From positions 41,567-105,566 of the forward strand of contig JAWDXK010000014.1 in the NCBI GenBank assembly GCA_032477155.1: a stretch of 64,000 nucleotides of DNA, written 5' to 3'. Origin of the DNA: Dysgonomonas sp900556485 (lineage in GTDB: Bacteria; Bacteroidota; Bacteroidia; Bacteroidales; Dysgonomonadaceae). Below, in pieces: positions 27,272 to 34,466 of this stretch (position 1 is the stretch's first letter; each line of letters opens with the position of its first letter). Made by a program: the position numbers and the translations under genes. The notes under the pieces were generated by a model, which worked only from the letters and a program-made list of their open reading frames with translations, was not told the DNA's origin and searched no databases.

Positions 27272-27403
27272 CTCTCTGGCACGGAAGGCTGACGCATAAT
27301 AAAATGATAGAACATAGAAATTCATTTCCGATTTAGATAAATATTATTGAAAGTGCGTTTAATATATTGCTCATTTCATAATCTTTCTTCTGAATTCTTT
27401 CTT

Positions 27404-27411
27404 TATCTTTG
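27404..27411 (+). promoter_or_regulatory. -7 promoter element for the first TlpA-like gene
   Basis: TATCTTTG, an exact TAnnTTTG match, about 42 bases before the ATG at 27453. The -33 position reads TTTC rather than TTTG. Confidence 0.55.
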
Positions 27412-27452
27412 CTGCTAAATCTATATTAAATAATTATAATACAATTCTTTTA

Positions 27453-28562
27453 ATGAAAAAAATCACATTCTTTCTCGTTGTTTTGGCAATAGCTCTTGCT
27501 TCATGCCAGAAGAATGGATACACAGTTGAAGGTACTTTTTCCGACAACACTTTTGATGGCAAAGTAGTATTCCTTCAGAAAATAGACAGTCTTGCGGCTG
27601 AAAAACCAACAATTATAGACTCAGCTACAGTTAAGGGTAACAAATTCACATTCAAAGGAGTAGCCGAAGATAAACCAATTATGGGATTCTTATCGGTAGG
27701 ACGTTTGGAGCAGGCAGAACAAAACTCTCCGGTTGCAACGTTTATACTTGAAGAAGGTACAATTAATGTTACATTCAAAGATGTTGCTGTAGCAGTAGGC
27801 GGAACACAAAGGAATGATGATTTTAACAAAACGCTTGTTATCATGAATCAGTTGGCAGACCTTTATAAAGCTGTATCTGATGCCGGCGGCGTTGAAGGAA
27901 TGCCATTAGACTCGGCAGGACAAGATGTTCCGACAAGGGTTATGAAGTTGCAGGAAGATATGAAGAAAGCCAGCCTTGAGTTTATGAAAGGCAATATGGA
28001 CAATAAAGCAGGTGAATTTTTATTCTATAACTCGGCAAGTTCATTGTCAAGGGAAGAGCTTTCGGAACTGATCGCTTTGGGTGACAGTACTTTCCGTAAC
28101 ACTCCTAACATAAAAATGTTAGAAGCTGAATTGAATAGAGTTATCCCTGCTGTAGGACAACAATATAGTGACGTAAAACTTGTAGACAAAGACGGAAACT
28201 CTGTTGACCTTTCTGTTTATGTAGGAGAAAGCAAATGTCTTCTTGTCGATTTCTGGGCATCGTGGTGTGGACCATGTATTCAGGAAATGCCTAACCTGAT
28301 TAAAGCTTATAATACTTATAAGAGCAAAGGACTTCAAATCGTTGGTATCTCTGTAGATGATGATAAAGCAGCATGGCTTGATGCTGTCAATAAACATAAA
28401 ATGACATGGATACAGCTGGCAGATGCAAGCAGAATGGCATCTGAAACATATGGCGTAAATACTATACCTCATACTATACTTATAGATCAGAATGGTACTA
28501 TTGTAGCCAAAGACCTTAGAGGGAAGGAATTGGATGATAAAATTGCGGAAATGTTGAAATAA
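27453..28562 (+). CDS. TlpA/ResA-like thiol-disulfide lipoprotein with DUF4369 domain (copy 1)
   Basis: 369 residues. Lipoprotein signal ends A-L-A-S-C (Cys18), predicting membrane attachment on the periplasmic side. N-terminal DUF4369-like domain (about 22-120, Y-T-V-E-G-T-F-S-D ... G-K-V-V-F-L-Q-K), a helical linker (120-235) and a C-terminal AhpC/TSA-Redoxin thioredoxin fold with the active site W-A-S-W-C-G-P-C (Cys272, Cys275) and cis-Pro region T-I-P-H-T. Such proteins reduce or isomerise disulfides in the cell envelope. The next gene is a same-length paralogue 126 bases downstream. No cytochrome c genes are near, so a general envelope redox role is more likely than cytochrome maturation. 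Confidence 0.9.
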   Translation: MKKITFFLVVLAIALASCQKNGYTVEGTFSDNTFDGKVVFLQKIDSLAAEKPTIIDSATVKGNKFTFKGVAEDKPIMGFLSVGRLEQAEQNSPVATFILEEGTINVTFKDVAVAVGGTQRNDDFNKTLVIMNQLADLYKAVSDAGGVEGMPLDSAGQDVPTRVMKLQEDMKKASLEFMKGNMDNKAGEFLFYNSASSLSREELSELIALGDSTFRNTPNIKMLEAELNRVIPAVGQQYSDVKLVDKDGNSVDLSVYVGESKCLLVDFWASWCGPCIQEMPNLIKAYNTYKSKGLQIVGISVDDDKAAWLDAVNKHKMTWIQLADASRMASETYGVNTIPHTILIDQNGTIVAKDLRGKELDDKIAEMLK

Positions 28563-28688
28563 CAATAAGTAACTGTTTAAATCTGAACGAATAAAGTTTA
28601 AACAATTACTAAAAGGCAGAACAATAAGATTCTGTTTATTGTTAAATACATCATGACAGATATTTATTAATTATTTTATTATTATTCG

Positions 28689-29798
28689 ATGAAAAAGATT
28701 GTACTATTTCTTGCTGCTGTCGCTTTTTTAGTGACATCTTGTGCAGAAAAAGAAGAATTTACAATAAAAGGTAAATTCGCAAACACTGAATATGATGGCA
28801 AACAAGTGTATTTGCAAACATTAGATTCCCTTTGGAAAAAGCCTGTAAATATTGATACTGCTACTGTACTTAATGGTGTATTTGAGTTCAAAGGATTAGC
28901 TAAAGAAGGAGCTACAGCTCACTTTGTTGCATTGGCAGAACCTACAGAAATGGTGAAAAGACCGATATTTGTAGTGGTTGAACCTGGAGTGATAGAGCTG
29001 AACCTGGATAGTGTTCCTACAGTTAAAGGAACAAAATCGAATGATGCTTATCAGGTTTATAATTCAAAAATAGAAGCTATAGGTACTGAAATGAAAGCAT
29101 TGTATCAACAAGCAATGAAAGATACTGCAAATACTGAACTTCAAGCCAACCTGGAAAAACAATATGAAGAGAAGAATGACCAAATGACTCAGGAGACATT
29201 CGATTTCTTGAAATCAAATGTAAATACTCAATGGGGAACTTATTTATTTGCTTCTAAATCATATATCTTCTCAGTAGACCAATTGAAAGAACTTCTTGCT
29301 AAAGTAAGACCGGAAGAAAAAGGACTGGAAAGAATTGCAGCACTGGAAAAAAGAGTTGCAGCACTAGACGCTACAGCAGAAGGTAAAATGTTTGTAGACG
29401 TAAAGGGCAAAACTCCGGAAGGTGCTGATGCAGCATTATCTGACTATGCAGGAAAAGGCAAATATGTTTTGGTTGATTTCTGGGCATCTTGGTGTGGTCC
29501 TTGTCGTGCAGAAATGCCAAATATTGTAAAAGCTTACAATACATATAAAGATAAAGGATTCGAAATAGTAGGTATCTCTCTGGATAGAGATGGTGAAGCA
29601 TGGAAGAAAGGAATCACTGCTTTGAATATCACATGGCCTCAGATCTCAGACCTTAAATTCTGGGATAGCGAATTATCTGCTGCTTATGGTATTTCTTCTA
29701 TACCTCATACAGTATTGTTAGATAAAGATGGAAAGATTCTTGAAAGAGGTTTGCATGGAAAAGAGCTTGCTGATAAGCTTGCTGAATTGATGAAATAA
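28689..29798 (+). CDS. TlpA/ResA-like thiol-disulfide lipoprotein with DUF4369 domain (copy 2)
   Basis: 369 residues, the same length and architecture as the gene before it. Lipoprotein signal ends V-T-S-C (Cys18); DUF4369-like domain about 23-120; helical linker rich in Lys, Glu and Gln (125-235); thioredoxin fold with W-A-S-W-C-G-P-C (Cys269, Cys272) and S-I-P-H-T. The two are tandem paralogues: the redoxin domains agree closely (N-A-Y-N-T-Y-K then G-I-S-L-D-x-D) while the linkers have diverged. Followed by a strong terminator. No -7 element stands out in the 126-base gap, so it may be cotranscribed with copy 1. Confidence 0.9.
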   Translation: MKKIVLFLAAVAFLVTSCAEKEEFTIKGKFANTEYDGKQVYLQTLDSLWKKPVNIDTATVLNGVFEFKGLAKEGATAHFVALAEPTEMVKRPIFVVVEPGVIELNLDSVPTVKGTKSNDAYQVYNSKIEAIGTEMKALYQQAMKDTANTELQANLEKQYEEKNDQMTQETFDFLKSNVNTQWGTYLFASKSYIFSVDQLKELLAKVRPEEKGLERIAALEKRVAALDATAEGKMFVDVKGKTPEGADAALSDYAGKGKYVLVDFWASWCGPCRAEMPNIVKAYNTYKDKGFEIVGISLDRDGEAWKKGITALNITWPQISDLKFWDSELSAAYGISSIPHTVLLDKDGKILERGLHGKELADKLAELMK

Positions 29799-29823
29799 TA
29801 TCGTATACGAATATATTTTTAAG

Positions 29824-29854
29824 AGAGTTGTATCTGATGATACAACTCTTTTTT
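29824..29854 (+). terminator. Terminator after the TlpA-like pair
   Basis: AGAGTTGTATC and GATACAACTCT form a perfect 11-bp stem around TGAT, followed by a run of T on the plus strand. Confidence 0.9.
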
Positions 29855-29892
29855 GTTTTAACCATGGAGTAGAAGAGAATTGTTGACAGTAA

Positions 29893-29925
29893 GGTCACGC
29901 GATGGAATCGCGCGACAGCAAGGGC
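29893..29925 (+). repeat. CGAT-hairpin dispersed repeat, copy 2
   Basis: Second copy of the element at 27236-27271. Here the core is a full CGCGAT-GGA-ATCGCG hairpin, so the base changes between copies partly preserve the stem. Same orientation as copy 1. Confidence 0.55.
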
Positions 29926-30059
29926 TTCTTTTTTGATATGTAGAGTATGTTCTGGAATTTTTAAACCACAGAGTAAAAGGAGTAACACGGAGTTTGTACT
30001 TAACATTGTATACATTGCATTTTTTTTACCACAAAGAGCGCAAAGATAATGATTAGCAT

Positions 30060-30089
30060 ATATGGGCAGATACATTGGTCTGCCCATAT
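30060..30089. repeat. 11-bp perfect hairpin upstream of the terminase-like gene
   Basis: ATATGGGCAGA and TCTGCCCATAT pair perfectly around an eight-base loop. No T-run follows on either strand, so this is not a typical terminator. Its role is unknown. Confidence 0.5.
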
Positions 30090-30108
30090 GATATTCACAA
30101 AGTCTTTT

Positions 30109-30127
30109 ATTTCTCATTCTTCATTTT
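30109..30127. repeat. Left arm of imperfect inverted repeat flanking the terminase-like gene
   Basis: The reverse complement of this 19-base segment matches 30909-30927 at 17 of 19 positions. The arms lie 58 bases before and immediately after the coding region. Runs of this A/G-rich kind are also common between genes in Bacteroidota, so a mobile origin is not proved. Confidence 0.4.
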
Positions 30128-30185
30128 ACATTTTTTCTCTGTTTATTTATCTATGTCATAAACAATTAATAAACAAAATAAGATT

Positions 30186-30908
30186 ATGGCAAAGTATTCA
30201 GAAGAACTAGTAGAAAAGATTGTTAGCCTAATGGAAGAGGACACTTACAGTATCACGGAAATATGTAAAACTCTGAGAATAACACGGAAATCGTTTTATG
30301 AGTGGAAGGATACGAAACCGGAGTTTAAAGAAGCTATTGAGAATGCACAGGCTGTTTGTGATGAGAGATTGCAAGCATTAGCCCGACGTTCGCTTCGTCG
30401 TAAACTGGAAGGGTATACCATGACAGAAGTAAGGACTGTTTATACCCCTGACGAAGATGATCCATCGGGATGGAAAGTAAAGACAAGAATAGTAAAAGAA
30501 AGAGAGTATGCTCCTGACGACAAAGCTATCAGGTTTGTATTGAGAGATAAGAGCAGTAAAGAGGATGAATTGAAAAATAGTCAGGCAACTTTAAATATAA
30601 CTGTTACGAATCAGGAGGCATCAACGATGTTGACGAATTTGAGTAAAAATTTGAAAGGAGCCCCCTCACAAGCTCCCTCGAGCAGCCCCCTCCCTGCCTC
30701 CCCCGAGTGGGGAGGAGAACGCAAAGTGGAGATTGATTGCAGTGAGGAGAAAGAGGTGCTTGAATCGGAAATATTTGAGGAAGGGGATGAAGCTGTATCA
30801 AGCCTGGAAAAGAAGAAAGAGAAAGGAAAGAAGAAAATATTGGTAAGGGATTATTGTCTGCCTCCAGGTTATCTTTATCGGGTGGAGGAAGTAGATGAAG
30901 AGGAATGA
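30186..30908 (+). CDS. Orphan phage terminase small subunit-like DNA-binding protein
   Basis: 240 residues. Residues 1-50 hold a helix-turn-helix (S-I-T-E-I-C-K-T-L-R-I-T-R-K-S-F-Y-E-W), then a basic helix (R-L-Q-A-L-A-R-R-S-L-R-R-K-L), a central acidic D-E-D-D-P-S-G-W segment and R-E-Y-A-P-D-D-K-A-I-R-F-V-L-R, an arrangement seen in phBC6A51-like and terminase small-subunit proteins that bind DNA at packaging sites. No large terminase, portal or capsid gene is near, so this is an isolated gene, either a prophage relic or a domesticated regulator. Residues about 158-179 (P-S-Q-A-P-S-S-S-P-L-P-A-S-P-E-W-G-G-E) are encoded by a GC-rich palindromic repeat that looks inserted in frame. The C-terminal tail is very rich in Glu and Lys. 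Confidence 0.7.
   Translation: MAKYSEELVEKIVSLMEEDTYSITEICKTLRITRKSFYEWKDTKPEFKEAIENAQAVCDERLQALARRSLRRKLEGYTMTEVRTVYTPDEDDPSGWKVKTRIVKEREYAPDDKAIRFVLRDKSSKEDELKNSQATLNITVTNQEASTMLTNLSKNLKGAPSQAPSSSPLPASPEWGGERKVEIDCSEEKEVLESEIFEEGDEAVSSLEKKKEKGKKKILVRDYCLPPGYLYRVEEVDEEE
30657..30720 (+). repeat. GC-rich palindromic repeat inserted within a coding sequence
   Basis: This stretch is far richer in C and G than the rest of the gene. CCTCCCC (30697-30703) pairs with GGGGAGG (30709-30715) around CGAGT. Similar C-rich then G-rich palindromes normally lie between genes in Bacteroidota (recalled, not searched here). Here the frame stays open through it, adding a Pro/Ser-rich linker. Confidence 0.55.
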
Positions 30909-30927
30909 AAAATGAAGAGTGAAAAAT
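30909..30927. repeat. Right arm of imperfect inverted repeat flanking the terminase-like gene
   Basis: Matches the reverse complement of 30109-30127 at 17 of 19 positions; begins at the base after the stop codon. A near-direct repeat of the same A/G-rich motif continues to about 30935. Confidence 0.4.
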
Positions 30928-31051
30928 GAAGAATTTTATTTTCTTATAGAGACATAGAGGTGTGAAATTCTAAAAGTTGTCACTTTTGTCACTTTTTGAA
31001 AGGCTAAGTCTGATAATTAATAAATTAGAAGAATGTTCTTAAAAATATAAT

Positions 31052-31059
31052 TAGCTTTG
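31052..31059 (+). promoter_or_regulatory. -7 promoter element for the ABC exporter
   Basis: TAGCTTTG fits TAnnTTTG. The start site would be near 31066, giving a leader of about 200 bases that contains the first copy of a spacer repeat. The 361-base gap 30909-31269 holds nothing else recognisable. Confidence 0.45.
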
Positions 31060-31180
31060 CAGTCTTAATTTTATCTCATTATGTGATTTTTATATAAAGG
31101 GAGCGACTAATTAGATAGTTTACATTTCAAAATTTCATGTTTCAAGATTTGGCTAACGCCGATTTTTAATTCAATATTTT

Positions 31181-31255
31181 GGATATCAGCAACTTCGAAA
31201 TTTTATTTGGTTAACTTGGATTTTCAATTGTGTAAATATTTAGAATAATATAAAA
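31181..31255 (+). repeat. Spacer repeat upstream of the ABC ATPase gene, copy A
   Basis: This 75-base segment resembles 32231-32305 upstream of the permease gene: both carry ATCAG.AACTT.G(G/A)AATTTTATTTG, then AAC..(C/G)GATTTT and end AATTGTGTAAATATTTA. The sub-motif GGCTAACGCCGATTTTTAATTC also occurs just before it at 31151, so the unit is itself partly repeated. Confidence 0.5.
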
Positions 31256-31269
31256 ACAAATATATCAAT

Positions 31270-32187
31270 ATGTTTTATCTCGAAACACAAGATATTGTAA
31301 AGCAATATGGCAATTATACAGCACTGAATGGCGTTAGTGTAAGGGTGCCGAAAGGCTGTATATATGGTTTACTGGGCCCGAATGGGGCGGGGAAATCTTC
31401 GCTTATCCGTATTATAAACCGGATAACGGCTCCTGATAGTGGGAAAGTACTGCTTAACGGAAAAGAATCGGAAGCGGATGATGTATTTAACATTGGTTAT
31501 CTGCCGGAAGAAAGAGGATTATATAAGAAAATGAAGGTTGGTGAGCATATTTTGTTTCTTGCACGCCTTAGAGGTTTATCGACTGAACAGGCTAAAGCTA
31601 AAACAAAGTTCTGGCTAAAGAAATTCGATATAGAGTCGTGGGAAGACAAGAAGGTGGAGGAATTATCGAAAGGTATGCAACAGAAGATTCAGTTTATAGC
31701 GACTGTAATTCATGAACCCGATTTGTATATTTTGGATGAGCCATTTAGTGGTTTCGATCCTGTAAATGCCGAATTGCTCAAGAATGAGTTGTTAGAGCTG
31801 AAAGAGAAAGGGAAAACCATTATCCTATCTACACATAATATGGAATCGGTAGAGGAGCTGTGTGATGAGATTTCGCTAATCAACAAATCGAAGGTTGTGC
31901 TAGAAGGTAATGTAAAAGAGATACGTGCGCAATACAGGAAACATATTTTTAATCTGCAAATAGCAGGTGATAACTTTGAAATGGAGTCGGCTCATTTTAC
32001 TGTTTTATCTAAGAAGGTAGAAAAGAATTGGGTAGAAGTACGTATTCAACGGAATGATAATAGTAGTAATTCGGAACTGTTGCAAGAGGTTACACGCCAA
32101 TATGAGGTTTTGTCTTTTGAAGAAGAGCTTCCTACAATGAATGATATATTTATACAAATCGTTTCTAAATCGGAACAACCAAAATAA
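31270..32187 (+). CDS. ABC transporter ATP-binding protein (NatA-like exporter family)
   Basis: 305 residues. Walker A G-P-N-G-A-G-K-S-S (36-44), signature L-S-K-G-M-Q-Q-K near 137, Walker B Y-I-L-D-E-P near 158, D-loop S-G-F-D-P and H-loop S-T-H-N-M-E. A C-terminal DUF4162-like extension (about 225-305) is typical of NatA/ABC-2 exporters. It powers the permease encoded 127 bases downstream; the pair probably exports a drug, ion or lipid-like substrate, but the substrate cannot be read from sequence. A degenerate spacer repeat precedes each gene. Confidence 0.92.
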   Translation: MFYLETQDIVKQYGNYTALNGVSVRVPKGCIYGLLGPNGAGKSSLIRIINRITAPDSGKVLLNGKESEADDVFNIGYLPEERGLYKKMKVGEHILFLARLRGLSTEQAKAKTKFWLKKFDIESWEDKKVEELSKGMQQKIQFIATVIHEPDLYILDEPFSGFDPVNAELLKNELLELKEKGKTIILSTHNMESVEELCDEISLINKSKVVLEGNVKEIRAQYRKHIFNLQIAGDNFEMESAHFTVLSKKVEKNWVEVRIQRNDNSSNSELLQEVTRQYEVLSFEEELPTMNDIFIQIVSKSEQPK

Positions 32188-32230
32188 TATGTATTTCAAG
32201 ATTTAAAAAGTTCAAGATTTAAAGATTTTA

Positions 32231-32305
32231 GAGATCAGTAACTTTGGAATTTTATTTGACGAACGCCGATTTTAATTGTGTAAATATTTATTATAATCTA
32301 TATAA
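32231..32305 (+). repeat. Spacer repeat upstream of the ABC permease gene, copy B
   Basis: Second copy of the segment at 31181-31255, with scattered substitutions. It ends nine bases before the permease ATG, as copy A ends 14 bases before the ATPase ATG, so both genes share a duplicated upstream leader. Confidence 0.5.
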
Positions 32306-32314
32306 ATAAGAATT

Positions 32315-33646
32315 ATGAAATCACTCGGATTAATTGTACAAAGAGAATATTTATCGAGGGTAAAAGGAAAAGCTTTTATCCTGACTACTATATTGACTCC
32401 ATTCCTTTTTATCGCTGTTATGGCTTTGCCTACAATCTTGATGATGCTTAGCGATAATGATGATATAAACAAAGTATATGTGCTGGACAATACCGGATTA
32501 TATGGTGGACTGTTTGAATCGTCGAAGAGTTATGAATTTATACCACTTGCAGAAGGTGGCAACCGTCAGAATGGGAAGGCAACAGCTTTGCTGGAAATAA
32601 ACGGCGACCTGAGTAAAAGTCCAGATGCTGTCACTTTCTTTTCAGAAAAACAGCAACCGCCAAGAGAGTTAACAGCTTATATCAATGATGTACTGACAGA
32701 GGCTGTAAGAAGTAAGAAAGTGGAGGAGTTTACACAGGAAAGTAATATAGAACCACAGGTAGTTGCTGATTTGCAACAGATACTGAAATCGAAAGACAGA
32801 ATCCGTGTATCTACTATTCGCTGGGATGGAACGGGACAAGAAACAAAAACACTGGGTGAAGCTGCTTCCTTTGTGGGGATGGCGTTGACTTTCTGTATGT
32901 TTTTCTTTGTTATGATGTATGGTTCGTTGGTGATGCAGAGTGTGGTTGAAGAAAAAAGCAACCGTATAATAGAGGTTATTATATCGTCTGTGAAGCCATT
33001 TGATCTGATGATGGGGAAAATCATTGGAGTAGGATTGGTCGGGCTTACACAGTTATTTGTATGGCTTATTATAGGAGGTGGGGCCATTATGATACTTAGT
33101 ACAATTGTTGGCGTTAGTGGCGCAGTAGATGTATCGGCAATGAATTCTATGGCTTCCCCCGAAATGACGAGTATGTTAGCTAATAATCCTGAAATAGCTT
33201 CTAATCTGACAAACATATTGAATATTAACTGGATACAGGTGTTTGTATGCCTTATTCTATACTTTATAGGTGGATACTTGTTGTTTGCTGCTTTGTATGC
33301 AATGTTTGGTTCAGGTGCTAATGATTCGCAAGAGGCACAACAATTGATAATGCCTATTACAATAATCTTGTTATTATCTTTCTATACCGGATTTGCCGCT
33401 GCCAGAAACCCAGAAGGTGCTATGGCATTCTGGTGTTCGCTTATACCATTTACATCGCCAGTGGTAATGATGGTACGCGCGCCGTTCGAGATTCCTATTT
33501 GGGAGTTAGCATTATCAGTAGTCTTACTATTTACAACTGCTATATTGATGATAAAACTGGCAGCGAAGATATATAGAGTAGGTATATTGATGTATGGTAA
33601 GAAAGTTACATTTGGAGAGATGCTTAAGTGGCTTAGATATAAATAG
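32315..33646 (+). CDS. ABC-2 type permease (NatB-like)
   Basis: 443 residues. One N-terminal membrane helix (about 20-45), a large extracytoplasmic domain (about 50-180), then five to six helices from about 185 to 430 (for example A-S-F-V-G-M-A-L-T-F-C-M-F-F-F and L-I-M-P-I-T-I-I-L-L-L-S-F-Y). The motif V-V-E-E-K-S-N-R-I-I-E-V-I-I-S-S-V-K-P between the first core helices is the hallmark of NatB/YhaP-type ABC-2 permeases. It works with the ATPase encoded just upstream. Substrate unknown. Confidence 0.9.
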   Translation: MKSLGLIVQREYLSRVKGKAFILTTILTPFLFIAVMALPTILMMLSDNDDINKVYVLDNTGLYGGLFESSKSYEFIPLAEGGNRQNGKATALLEINGDLSKSPDAVTFFSEKQQPPRELTAYINDVLTEAVRSKKVEEFTQESNIEPQVVADLQQILKSKDRIRVSTIRWDGTGQETKTLGEAASFVGMALTFCMFFFVMMYGSLVMQSVVEEKSNRIIEVIISSVKPFDLMMGKIIGVGLVGLTQLFVWLIIGGGAIMILSTIVGVSGAVDVSAMNSMASPEMTSMLANNPEIASNLTNILNINWIQVFVCLILYFIGGYLLFAALYAMFGSGANDSQEAQQLIMPITIILLLSFYTGFAAARNPEGAMAFWCSLIPFTSPVVMMVRAPFEIPIWELALSVVLLFTTAILMIKLAAKIYRVGILMYGKKVTFGEMLKWLRYK

Positions 33647-33650
33647 GTAG

Positions 33651-33679
33651 AAAAAGACCTGATTCTGGTGAATCAGGTC
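33651..33679 (-). terminator. Terminator for the kinase-SDR operon (minus strand)
   Basis: GACCTGATTC and GAATCAGGTC form a perfect 10-bp stem around a four-base loop. On the minus strand it is followed by TTTTT. The plus-strand side ends GCTATTTC, so it may partly stop the ABC permease transcript as well. Confidence 0.85.
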
Positions 33680-33701
33680 GCTATTTCAATTCTTAAGAAA
33701 A

Positions 33702-34466
33702 TTACTCTTCATATATCATCTTCTTTGTCATACCTCCGTCGATGACTATATTCTGTCCATTTATAAAGTCATTATCAGGATCGCAAAGAAACAAACAAGC
33801 TCGGGCAATATCTCCCGGCTTCCCTACCCTATTTGAGAAATGCTGTTGATGATCGATTGAGCGTAGTTGAGTATAATCACCAGTTTCGATCCATCCCGGA
33901 CTAATACAGTTGACTGTTATATTATATTGGCTAAGTGAAGCAGCCAACGCATGAGTAAAGGATACAATACCACCTTTAGATGCAGCATAAGCTTCTGAAT
34001 TGGGTTCGCTCATTAAGTAACGGGTAGATGCCATGTTGACAATTCTGCCGTAGGTATTTGAAACCTGATTCTTTGAACGGTGAGTTGCTAAAAGCTTTGC
34101 AGTTATAAAAACGGGACGAAGGTTGATCTTCTGTATATTGTCGAAATCTTCGACCGAAGTATCCAATATGGAACCAAAGCCACCGATACCTGCATTGTTA
34201 ATGATGATATCGATATCCCCTTTCTGTCGAAAGACAGCATTTATGCTAGTTGACAGTGCTTCTATATCTGATACATCTGTTTTAAGGAATGTACATCTAT
34301 ATCCTTGTTGAGTTAGTTTTTCACTAAGACTTAGACCTGCACTATCGTTTGTATCACAAAAGAAGACATCAGCTTTCTCCTGACAAAATGCTGCTACAAT
34401 CGCCCTGCCAATGCCATTGGCTCCGCCTGTAACGAAGGCTATCTTATCCTGAAATTTTGATGCCAT
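33702..34466 (-). CDS. Short-chain dehydrogenase/reductase (SDR)
   Basis: 254 residues, usual SDR length. Cofactor motif T-G-G-A-N-G-I-G (13-20), N-N-A-G-I-G-G near 90, Ser in N-M-A-S-T-R and the catalytic Y-A-A-S-K-G-G near 160, and the family C-terminus F-I-N-G-Q-N-I-V-I-D-G-G. It catalyses NAD(P)-dependent oxidation or reduction of an unknown alcohol or carbonyl. Its ATG overlaps the stop of the upstream adenosine-kinase-like gene by one base (TAATG), so the two are translationally coupled. The pairing suggests nothing definite about substrate. Confidence 0.92.
   Translation of the reverse strand: MASKFQDKIAFVTGGANGIGRAIVAAFCQEKADVFFCDTNDSAGLSLSEKLTQQGYRCTFLKTDVSDIEALSTSINAVFRQKGDIDIIINNAGIGGFGSILDTSVEDFDNIQKINLRPVFITAKLLATHRSKNQVSNTYGRIVNMASTRYLMSEPNSEAYAASKGGIVSFTHALAASLSQYNITVNCISPGWIETGDYTQLRSIDHQQHFSNRVGKPGDIARACLFLCDPDNDFINGQNIVIDGGMTKKMIYEE

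Larger units (their letters stand above)
26841..27403. other. Repeat-rich intergenic region with higher GC than its surroundings
   Basis: About 560 bases without a credible gene. The stretch from about 26965 to 27300 is clearly richer in G and C than neighbouring DNA and contains a 10-bp hairpin (26987-27012), several GCCT/AGGC-type inverted segments near 27035-27055 and 27148-27165, and one copy of the CGAT-hairpin repeat (27236-27271). A 63-codon plus frame at 27076-27267 runs through these repeats and is not credible. It looks like a cluster of dispersed intergenic repeats. Confidence 0.5.
29855..30185. other. Intergenic region with dispersed repeats upstream of the terminase-like gene
   Basis: About 330 bases. 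It contains the second CGAT-hairpin repeat (29893-29925), fragments of the type accacagag/accacaaag common between genes in these genomes (near 29967 and 30030), an 11-bp perfect hairpin (30060-30089) and the left arm of an imperfect inverted repeat (30109-30127). No gene seen. Confidence 0.5.

Noticed and set aside
30186..30908. Prophage
   Set aside because: Only one terminase-like gene is present; no capsid, portal, integrase or large terminase gene lies in the window.
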